Origin: Datnioides undecimradiatus | Lineage: Eukaryota > Chordata > Actinopteri > Lobotiformes > Datnioididae | Direction: 5' to 3' | NCBI GenBank assembly: GCA_008933995.1 | Contig: WARS01000054.1 | Span: 62,001 to 126,000 of the forward strand | Length of the DNA stretch: 64,000 nucleotides | In this document: positions 25,001 to 37,000 of the stretch, piece after piece | Layout of the letters: the number at the start of each line of letters is the position of its first letter | Position numbering within the stretch: position 1 is the stretch's first letter | The notes under the pieces: model-generated | Databases searched by the model: none | What the model was told of the DNA's origin: nothing | The model's input: the letters and a program-made list of their open reading frames with translations, nothing else | Translations under genes and position numbers: made by a program

Positions 25001-28000
25001 TCTGATCAGTATAAATCTTCCTCTTTCGCTAAACTAAGGCACTTCCTTTAGCCCTTTAACTTGGTTGTAGCTTAAAATGCCATATAGTGATTACATGCTG
25101 AAGCAACAAGAAATCAGCGCATTTACTGAAACTCCAACAGACATGAGACTGCTGTCAGGTCGTTGGCTAAAGCCTTGTAAATCGTGTGTTACATAACCTT
25201 CCCCATCAGATGAGGACAATCCAGCTTTTCAATCCTGAGTGTGTGTCCTGCTGCTGGAGCATAGCTGAGGAGGTGAAGCCTTTCAAAAAGGTACAACAAT
25301 TATTTTTTTGTTATGGAAATCTCAGTAAAATTTGATATCCACGCAAAAACCAGTTGTTAAGAATACTATGTAAAAGAGAAACATACAAGACATGACTGCA
25401 TCAGGTGATACCTGCCTCTGGTCTTGCTTTCACCCAGGTAGATAAATTCCTGCCTCTCTACCAGCGTAAAAAGATCTTGCAGGAGCAGCGACCACCTCCA
25501 GCGGTGTTTCAGATGATTCCCAGCTCTGGCACGCTGTCCCCCGGTGACCGAGTCAATGTCCAGATTACATTCAGCCCTGCTGTGGGGGTAAGGAGCTGCA
25601 CTAATTAAAGAGTTTGAGTCAGTAACACGATGCGTAGCAGAGCAGCATGGCATTACATGTTTTACTGCTTATGTGAATTGATGGATACATGTTGTGTAAG
25701 AACATTTGTTACAAAATAAAGACAATGTACATGACTTTACAGCAAGCTTACAGCAGGCAGCTTGTGGTCCGTTTGGCTGAGAGCTGCCAGCAGGTGTTCC
25801 TTACAGCCCAGGGACAAGGTGAGGAGCCACAGCTGGAGTTTTGCCAGCCCATTCTGGAGCTGGGGCCGTGCCTGCCTCTGAGCACTGAGATTGAAGCTGA
25901 GGTCACAGTCAAAAACCCCTGCTCTTTCCCCATCGAGTTCTACTCCCTGGAGTTGGACACACAGTATCTGGAGGAAGAAAAGGTAGCTCCCGTTTCCTCA
26001 AGTTTGGAACTAATGGCAGTAATGTATTAGGCCCAGGGCTGTATGACGACCTCTCTGGTCTCAGTGATTGAATACTGTATGATCCTATAAGAAAGAGAGG
26101 ACGTTGGGATGAGAGGGTGCGAGGTTGATCGCTGTGAGTAACTATAGTGGCATTCAGCACGTGGAAGGAGAGTCAGTCGCATGTAAAGCCAAAAACCAAA
26201 CAACCACCTTCCTTGAGCCAGACGTTATAAACCATACATCCACCAGGTGGAGCAAAGTCTCCCATTTAAACCAGATATAAATACTAAATTAATAACATTG
26301 TTTTTAGCCTTTTTTGCTGTTTAGTTTTATATAGTTATATAGTTTTTACCTCCTCCCCCTCCATGTAGATCCTGCGACTGATGCACGGTTATGATGAAAA
26401 CAACAAATTACTGTTGCCTCCCAGGACCCCTGGAGAAAGCCTCCCCAAAGAACTGCTCGAGTACTACGAGGAGTACTGCTCCCAGCTGAAACATGGCGGT
26501 AGCTTCAGTCACACCCATGATCATCTGCAAGCACTGAAATCACACACCTGTAGTTCTCATAATGTATTGGTGCACACTTGTAATGGAATCCACCTGTGTG
26601 CAGCAGAGCCGATGGCAGGCATGGATGAAAAAGAGGCTGAGATGACTGACACACATGAGGAAGAAAACAGGTCAACACAAAATGATGCCCACCTACCAGA
26701 CAGCAAAGAGGAAGAAATGCGCACTATAGGTGTGAAACCAGCTGAATTACGTGAGTATAACCATTTCAGAAGCAGAACTTGTGTATTGTACTGTAATTTC
26801 CACAGGTAATGTGTGATTTAAGATGAACTTCAGCTTCAATTTCACTTTACTGTAGCACCACTTTGAACTTGTGTTTTCTCTCTAATGCGTGTCTTTTGTA
26901 CTTTCAGTGGTTTCAGAGATGACCAAAGAGGGAAGCAGTGGGAGACTGGGGCAGCTAGAGATGACCCCCGTCACCAGGGCAATCGCCCGCCACATGTTTG
27001 TTGACCTGTCACCTGAGGGTCTGGCTGCACGCAACCGCAGGGGCATTGCGATTATTGTACATGGAGCCCCACTGACAGGTCAGCAATTGATTGCCTATTT
27101 CAGAGCAAGTGATGCAAATGATCACCTCATTTTCAGAATCTTGATATTTCAATCAAATATTTAAAGACTAGAGTATTAGAACACATATCACCATACTCAG
27201 AGTGAGCTGGGATTGAGCAGGCCTTACACACCTACAGGTGTGTGAAATCACATTTGCATCCTGTTCCTCCACTTTTTCCAGGAAAGAGCAGCACAGCAGC
27301 CGCTCTGGCATGTCACTACGGAGGGGCGTGTCTGAGTGTTGATGCTGTGGTTACAGATGTCCTGATAAATGGCACTTCACCTGTTAGCCTGACAGCAAAG
27401 CAACTCTATGACTGCGCTGTTGCACAGTATGCTGAGAGAAATGTTGGCGAGCCCGGTAGGAATAAGACTTTTCTGCCTGAATGCTCATATGTTTTTTTGT
27501 GTTTTCTGGTCTGTTAAGGGAGCGGCAGGGGCCTACCAGTTAGAGAAGTTGTTTGTGACAGACTAGAAAATGCTTTTACCTCTTAGGTTATCACCGACAG
27601 TTTCACAAGTACAGCTCAGTAGTCAGCAAAGGAACACCATGATTGTATGAACCAGCCTCTTCATTGTTTAATGGATGTGCAAATGATGGTATCCATCTTT
27701 CCCAAGCCACAGAACCAGGACCTGCTGCAGATCCTGAAGCCTCAGATGTAGCACCGAAGTCAGCTCCAGCTTCGCATGATACTGTGGACATTCTTATAAA
27801 ACCCAGTGAGGACAGCAGCAAAGCTCCTCACAAGAATGAATACTCACACTTAGCCCTTTGCCTGGTACATTTTCTCAAATTCTCTGGTGTGTTTTAGTGT
27901 CAGCTTCGGCTCTTTAACTATTGTAGTCCATGGCTGGACATTGGAAACATTATTTGTTTGCCCTTTTCCTCTGTATTGATCGTATGAACCCTGTGGATAC

Positions 28001-31000
28001 ATATTTTCCTTTGGAGGCAAAAAATGTGAAATTACAAGGATAATCTAAGTGATGATAGTCAGATCTAAATTATTCCTGTGCTGTGGGTTTTTCGCTTCAG
28101 GGAGGAGATGTGACCACCCTCAACAATCTCTTGTCCGAACATCTTCTGGTTGATATCCTGGCAGAAAGATTTCAGGCAAGTTATCACACTGTTCTCCCTT
28201 TAGGAAGATGGTGGCAGTGGTATGTATTCAAGTAAGTATGCAGTAGTGGTAGACTCTCCAACATGGTAGAAAATGCTTTCAAAATAACTGTTGGAGCGTA
28301 GTTTTACAGACCCTTTTCCACACTGTGCAGGCAAAACCTACCATTTTTGACAATTAGATTAAAATTCTACATTCAAACAGCAAAAACTTTCCAAAGTGGC
28401 TTTCACCTTCGTTTCACATGTGTCTTCTCAATTTTTCTCTCTTTGCCTCTGTCACTGCCGCTGGCGCTGCCGTCGCGATAACAGCAAAGTGATTGTCACC
28501 GTGGCATAGTGATTGCCGGCCTGGAGTCTGTGTATACGCAGTCGGTGCCAGGAACGCTGCAAGTTGTCCTCAAGGCGCTCAACAACCGCAAACACATCTA
28601 TGTGGTCAACTTGTCGGACTCCTACGCCGCCCTCAAGTCACGAGAGAGAGCACAGAGAGAAGCTGAGGGTATAAAGGACCAGCTCACACACAATAAACAA
28701 TACAACAAGAGTGTGCAGAGGACAGACCTCATCAAAGTTACTGCATTATCATTTCTATATTGTGAGGTTAATGATGCTGTTACTGTTTGTGGAACTGTGT
28801 TTGTCCCTCAGAGGCTCTGCAGAGACAGGAAGCTCACAGAGAGGAGCAGTGGCTGCAGGAGCTGGATGAGGATCAGTATGACGCTCTGCCGGACGAAGAG
28901 AAGGAACGTATTGACCAGCGATACAGAGAGAAGCTTCGACAGAGGAAACTCAGGTACTGACTGAAAGCTGGGCAGAGTACCCGGTACGACACATGGCACG
29001 AGTACTCGTGTGTCTGACCACATCGATCGTTTTGATCCCAACTTCATGCCTGTGAAGTTTTGTGACTACAGCTATCTGCAGGCAATATACTGACAGTAGT
29101 AAGTACCAAAAAACATTTCTGTGGTAGCTCCTGCAAGGCCAGGTGTCTCCAGAACGACATCAGACATGATGGCACACAGACGCATGCTAATTTCAACCTG
29201 TAGTTTCTCATGTTGTGGTCATTTGTGCGTGCGCTTGTGTGCAAGGGAGCTCGAGAGGATAGTGAAAGAGCAGGAGGAAAGGAGGCAACAGCAGGAAATG
29301 AAGAGGTTGAGAGAAGAAGAGTTGAAGAAGAAGAGCAAAAAGGGAGGAAAGAAGGATACTGAAGAGGTGTCAAGGAAGAAGAGCTTGCTGGAGGGAAAGC
29401 AGGTCGGCCCCATTCCAACTCTGTTCTGTGAACAAAACCCTAAGTGAATACATAAAATACATGAAACCTCCCAGTAGCAGTCAAAAACACATTAAACTCA
29501 TTTATTTCATATCTTTTCCAGTTAACAGATGGATTGATTGGGCAGAGGCTGTCCTCCCGTAACAACTCTAAAGAGTCGCTGTTGGATGCAAGAGAACAGC
29601 ATCATTCCAGTGATGGTGCACTTTAAAAGATTATTCTACACCTTGTGGCACTTGATGTCTGATGGAATATTACTGGTTAGTTGCTGACATATGGTCACTT
29701 TGCTCCAACAGTGCGTCGTAGCAAAGATGGTGACGACTTACAAAAAGCAGCAGAGGAAACCAAAGCAGCTCTTGCAGAGTCTCCTCGACCGGCAGACAAG
29801 CTGGAGAGAGAAAAGGTAGGTCCGAGGACAGACAGCAATGTGCAGAGCGACTCTATCCAACTGTGCATCGGGATACTGCTACCAGTTCATGCAGGTATAA
29901 GAGGACAAGATGCAAAGTTTTGCAGGTTCTTACTAAATAACTATATTGTAACTATGTGGTGCATTTGTGTTTCTACTTTGGAACAAACAGGTCCAGGTAG
30001 AACAGGATTGTCAGAATTACTGTATATGTTGCACTATTTGTAGTATAGTGTGTGACAATTTCCTTACACATTTTGATTTAAGAAGCATGAGCCCATTCTG
30101 GTTAATGTGGTGTAACGCTGTTGTACCAGAAACAGATAAGCTTCTTAATAAATAAGGCTCTACCGAGAACAAGTTGTGTCCTTCTAACAGCCAAAGCAGT
30201 TGAAGAGGATGGCTGATTTCTCGTAGTGCCAAATACCCAAGTACAGGCAAAAACAATATTAACCATTTCTCTGTGGCATCTTGTTGGTGGCGGTAGAGCG
30301 GGTTGTCCACCTGTCAGAGGATTGGCGGTTCGATCCCTGGCTGCTGCGGGCTGCATGCCGAAGTGTCCCTGAGCAAGACACTGATGCTGCACCATCAGTG
30401 TGCGCATGAGTGTGTGAGTGTTAGTTTACGTTCTGATGTGCATGCGCATCAGTGTATGAATGTGGTGTGAATGGGTGAATGATGACATGTAGCGACAAAG
30501 CGCTTTGAGTGGTCTGATGACTAGAAAAGTGCTCTGTAAGTCCAGTCCATTTAACAGCAGCTTAAAAAAACATCTGACACTCACTTCATCAGCAAACACT
30601 GACACTTGTTTATGACCAGTGTAAGGCTCTCAAGGATGATCGTGCTCATGTACCCTGTAATATTGGAATAGATAATCAAAAAAACAGTTTAAGCATAGTT
30701 TATTTCTAAGTCCCTAAACTGATACCCCCTCATTTCCCAGTATTCATGTCTTGTTCCCTTGTGCTGGCTTGTACTGCTCATACACAGCTGGCACTGTGGC
30801 ACTGTAAAAGAACTGTGCTGAACGTTGGGGGTCATAATCTAAGGCGTTAGAATTTATTATCACATTGTGACACACCTGCAACTGGATTTATATGGATTTA
30901 TGTGGATTATATACTGTACATCAACTGATGATATTCGGTCATGGGCTTTATATCTGACTCAATGTGTTTGTGATTGGCTCTCACAGGGTACAGAAACCAC

Positions 31001-34000
31001 AGAGGTGAAGAGGCTAAGGAAAGAAAACGAGTTGAAGAAAAGTAAAGTAAGTACAAAGGAAGAAGAGCATGCCCGAGGGAAAGGAGGTCTGTGCATGCAA
31101 GCGACTCCTTTGTGAACCAAATTCTCTAAATCACATTTAACACGTCTCCAATCAAGGATTTTTTTAAAAATTGATTTAATTTTTTCCTCTTTTTCTCCAG
31201 TCAGCAGATCGTTGGACGTCTCTCTCTAACATCTCTAAAGAATTACCACTGGAGGCAAAAGATCAGCATCATTTAAATGAAGGTGCCAGCAGAGTCACAG
31301 CACTGCGTCAGTGCAGGGCACTGACACTGGAACTTTCAGGACATAAGACTACAAGAAATGATAATGCACACTGTTTATTTTGTTGACTTTATAGGCTCAT
31401 AGTTCATATTTTCGAGAGGATTGCGAAGCCCCTGATTAGGTGTACACTAAGAAATCAATGTCATTCTGATCATTGCCTGTATTATTCATGATCTAAAACT
31501 CCACCTGTGGTATTATTGGTCGTCTTTGCTAATACAGCGCATCAGAGCAAAGAAGCTGATCATTCACATAAGAAGACAGACGACGCCAAAGGATTACAGG
31601 CAGAATCACCTCAGCCTGCAGACAAGCTGGAGGGAGAAACGGTGCGTTAAATTAAAGAGGTCCTTTCCATTTCCATTTCTATGTCTACTATTAAGGGTAC
31701 TAACATTCATACCATCAAACTTTGCACTGTGTACTGGTAATATACATAACCATTTAGTGTGCTTTGGCAACATTGAGAGAGAGATGACCAGCAAAGATAC
31801 ACATAGCCTAGCTTGTAGATTTTGTAGTAATTAAATAATTTCTGCTATTTTATCTGTAGAAGGAACCCAACATCTGCACTGAGCCTCTGCCTCATGGAAA
31901 GCGCAGAAAACACTGTTAAATGCTGGTGACATATTTGTGATCATCCACCCTTTCTCTAAAATCCAGTCCATTGTGGATGAGCTGCAGTCTCAGTTTAGCG
32001 CGTACGAACGGAGCCAGGAAAAGGTCGAGCACATCCTGCAGCACTGGGACAGAGTCCAGGGCTTGCTGCTGGTCCCACTCCCCAGTGACGAAGACCCACA
32101 GATGTCAGAGGATGCCACCACGGAGAAACAGGTGAAACAGAATCAGTTGTGTTTTCGCCATAATGAAGTTAATAGAGCTTGGAAAACTGGGGGGTGATGC
32201 TCTTACTCTTTACCTTATTCTATATGCTGCCTGCCATCATGCAAACCTCTTACATTCTCAGTAATATAAGAATTTTGTGTTACAGAGAAGTGCACATAAA
32301 ATTTCAGACGCCGAAATAAAACAAATCAATACAGCAGAATCTAACACACAGCGTATGGATTTCCCTTAGTGTATGCAGTCACTGTATCATAATTAAATGA
32401 AAAACATGTTCACAACATAGAAAAAAGTGAAGTAGTGTATTGTTTTTCAGCTTTTCCAGTAGAGGGTAGCATCCATCTGCTACGTTGTTCGTCATCAAGA
32501 GTTACTGGTTCGCTTTTTCTTTCTGAGAGATGGCGATGCATTGTCCATGTCAGTGACGCCTTGAGAGACAAAACTGCTCCACTACCATTCACTGTGAATT
32601 GAAATACATCTGTGATACGTTGATGGATATTCTTGGCATTATGCTGGTTCTTGAATAAAATTTTAGGTATGGCTCTGTATACACACTCTGAATGAACAGT
32701 AACACATGAATGTAATCCATCATACACTCAGACCCCGGTTGGAAAGAAGAGCAAGAAAGCCAACAGCAAGGCGATGTCTCCGATACCCAGTCAGGTGGCC
32801 ATACCAGTTGAAGGAGAGAAAACAGCAGACAAAGTGTCTCCAGAGGACATCATCCCTCACATTGTGCTGAATGTCACAGGGAAAGACTATCCGTGTGCCA
32901 CAGAGCTGCTAAAAGGAAACACCCTGCCTCCACTGGATGAGGTATGGCTCCCCTTATTTATTGTTTTGTGGTTAATATGATGAGCTGGAAGTTTGTCCTC
33001 ACTGTCTCTTCTTTGGTATCATTAGGTGTTGGATAATTTGGGGTTGGGACCCAGCGGCCCACCCATCCCCCCTCCCACCACCTTCTCCGTGGTCCCTTTC
33101 CCCAAAGACAGGCAGCTGTCTAAGAGTAAACTCACCTGTGACTGTTTCACCTTCCTGGCAACCTCGGCCCAGGACAAGCAGCGCGAGGACAAGAAAGATT
33201 TAGAGGAAGATGTACAAGCATCAGTGATGAAGGTAATAGAACACACACGTGCACAAGTGCAAAATTAGCAAATGTCACAAATTACAACAATAAATCAAAA
33301 GAAACGAAATGTGTTTGTTGACACTAAAGGAAAAGGCTGCAGTAACACCTTACAAAGGTCGCGCCAAGGGCAACGTGAAGGAGAGCGCAGGGAAGAAGGA
33401 CCAGGATAAAAAGGGCAGAGAGAGTCAGAGGAGCAAGAGACGAACACTGTTGCACGTCTCCTCCTTGTCTGACTGCACTGAGCCATCGCATCAAGACCAG
33501 CACCAAGGAACCTTAGAGCTGAAACGCAACCAAAGGCAAGGGAACACTCACACCACTCCTGCACCTGGACACGTTTAGGTTTTTTTTTCCTTGTTATTGT
33601 CCTTTATTAAGTGTGTATTTGTATTTGTGTGCAGCCTGACTACATTTCGCTGGGTTGTACCGGCCAATGGTGAGGTGGTTCTGAAGATCTGGTTCTACTC
33701 TGACTCTTCAGGAAAGTTTGAACAGACCTTCACCTTTGAGCTGCTGGGGACCCAGAGACACTACCAGCTCCTCTGCAGAGGAGTTAGCACCTATCCTTCA
33801 ATCTGCAAAGACTACATGTCAGTCGGCATTGCTTAATAAAACAATGCAGTACATAAATGATAAATATGAAATGTAGATAAAAGGGAACAGAGAATTTCAT
33901 TCCATACAGCCAATCAAACTTTGCATAAAGCAGTCCTTTCAGACCGCAGCCTGCCACACAGCACAGTCCACAGACTCTGTCCTTCGTATATAGCCAGCAA

Positions 34001-37000
34001 ACATGAGCACAACTTGTCCTGCACCTCAACTTGCAGCCCCCAAACAAACATTCACATAGGAAAGTGCACTCCTCATGTCTTTACAGGCTACATAGCTGGT
34101 TAGCTGATGAGCTGCAGCACATTCAAAAACATGTAAACATACCTGCAAATGTCATACCAGTACCAATTCTACTGCTACTCTCTCTCCTGTTATCTTTTTG
34201 TTAATAATGCTATTATTTAGAGCTATTTTTAAAAAGACACAAGAGTATTAAAAGAAATTCTAAAGTCATATGTGGTTTCCCCAGGACCCTTTTTGCGCTG
34301 AGTAAGAAGGTGCGACAGATGGAAGAAGGGATCCAGAAATCTTATGTGATCAAACCTGGATACTTTGAGTTTGGACCGCTGCTCTGCGGAAAGACCAGAG
34401 ACCGGTGAGAGGCAGAGTGATGGCAGTGCATGACTTTGTGTGTTTGTGTCGCTCTTTAAAATTCCTAATTCACACGTGACTGTGCTTTTGTAGATACAAG
34501 GAAAATAAGTACCCAGAGAACACGGAGAGACTGGTGATTCATAACAATTCTGGTCTGGAGGCTGAGGTCCAGTTCTGTTTTCAGCATGATACCCAGGCTG
34601 CCACATTCCTGCTAGACCCCCCAGCCATGACTCTCAAACCTGACCAGAAACAGGTACCACAGCACTGTCTGTTTACACTGATCTTAGCTCTCATTCAGAT
34701 CCCTGATAGTGTGTGATTGATGTAGAAAACTGCATTGATACATGTAAACATTCCTCTGTCCCACTAGGAGCTGACGCTGTGGGCCTACCCAACAAAAGTG
34801 GGACAAATGAAAGACAGTGTTGTTTGCTACATCAAGGATAATCCAGAGGTTGTTAGCATCAGCCTCTCCTGCTGGGGCGTCCGGCCTGAGCTGAAGCTGG
34901 AAAGCAAGCACTTACACTTTGACAGGATTTTGCTGCACAGGTACCAAAATATAGACTGCTACGTCAGGGAAGACAAATGATCTTTCTCCAAAATCTTTCC
35001 AGTGAACCTCACCAAAAAGAGAAGCAGCATGATTAAGTCAAAATCCCGTACAGCAACAACATTGATTGTCTCCTGTCTGCTCTTCTCACCGCTCAACCTA
35101 CCTTTCTTTGGTCTTCTCTCTAGACGTGACAGCCGTAGTCTAACCCTGCATAATAAGACGGCGCTGCCAGTATCCTGGAGACTGCAGGGTGTGGAGGAGT
35201 TGGGCGATGAGTTCAGTGTGCCACAGGATCAGGGTATCATCTCACCGAACTCTTCTTCCCCCCTGAGTTTGCACTTCAGGGCCAAGAGGCCGTTGCACAT
35301 TAAGAAGATGTTACGTCTGGAGGTAGAGTGAAACTACTGAAGTACACATGCTGAAGTAAACATGAAAGAGAGTATGACACAATACAGAAATGCTTTTCCA
35401 GTGCTGATGCGAACGCACAGTCAAAGAGCCCATGCATATAGTTTTGAATATGTTAAACTGGGCATTTCACATGTCTGTTTGACTTATTTTTCAGCAAGTG
35501 CTGTGATTTTATCCTCAGGTATCTGATGTGGAGAAGATTCTGGGGGTTGTGCACACTGAAAACATACAAGTCAATGCTGAAGCCTATGATATAGCTCTGG
35601 ACATCTCACCAGGTAGAAACTGGTAGAGCTTTCAAACATTTCATATAAAGGTCTAAGTGTTGCAATGCTTTAAATTCTGTTAAGGCAGATGTAATTCTGA
35701 CTGGGATTTGAACTCAGGACCTTCTTGCTTTGAGGTGCCAGTGTTAACTACTGATGTCATAATAATTCTAGATGTCATACATTTTATACTCTTGTTTCTG
35801 TGGCAGATGGATGTCTGGACTTTGGAACCATCAAAGTCTTTGAGGAGACCAAACTGTCTCTCGGGATGAAAAACCAAGGAAAATATGATATAGCTTTCAA
35901 GTGAGTTTGAACTGCTAGTTTTCAATTTGACAGTGTACCACAGTATTAGAGTAACAGTGTGACTTCCGAAATACTGCAGGGGAACTTTATCTCACCGTGG
36001 AACTAGTAAAGTTCTTCACTTGTATTGTTTTCTCTCCACAAGGTTTACATTTCAGCAGACTGAGGCGAGACAGCCAAACCTGGACTCCATTTTTATGGTC
36101 TCCCCCCCGAGTGGTACTCTAGTGCCCCACAAGAAGCCCACAACAATCCATATCCTCTGCAGACCCAACAAAGAAGTCTTAATCAGAGAGCAACCTATTC
36201 TGTCATGCCAGGTCTGAACCTTACACTGGTCTTCATGACCAAATTGAAGTTGAGTGGGAATTATTTTCTAACATTGTTTTGTTTTAGTACCAAAAAAACT
36301 CGATTTGATGACGATTTGATTTTATTTACACTTCATGATAAAAGAGGCATGTCCTCCACGCCGCCTTTCTCTGGCTAAATGAAAACTGTTTCGGTGCACA
36401 ATTCTCAAAGATCATAACCAGTGTTGTCTCCCAACTCAGTATCCCAATTTATTTGGATTATACATTCATGGGTTGTCCTTGTCCTAGTGACTTGATAGAT
36501 AGTTTAAGATGCATCCCACATAATAACAACAACCCTGGGTTAAGTCAGGCTTTCATACCTGTCTCACTCCACATGATTCCTGTCTGTGTCAGGTTCTAAA
36601 ATGCAAAAAGAAAAGCAAAAAAAACAACATGCTTCTGTGTACACTAAATATGGAAATGAGATGTTCTTAAAATGTTGTTTTAATGAGCTTGTGAGTGCTT
36701 TGTCAGGTTTGTTTGAGATGCAAGCCAGACGCTGAGTCATAAGTGTACAACTTGCTACAATTATTTAAACAGCAGACACATCCGAGATTAAAATGTACCT
36801 TTTCAGCTGCAACTTTTATGTCTGGGTAACAACTTTATGGAGTGAGAATGTTTAACTGCTGCAGGTGATTTACCGGATGCTACAGAGTGCGCTTGAGTTG
36901 TGATTTGGGTTGTTGCTCTTGCAGGTGATTGAACCCAGTATTGGGAATGAAGGAGAAACCATAGCCATCTTAACCATCAAGATTTCAGCCAAATCTGTCT

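Noticed and set aside
31861-31920. Possible extra exon after the cassette (KEPNICTEPLPHG)
   Set aside because: It hits TAA in the required frame with no usable donor before it; skipping it joins the neighbours cleanly.
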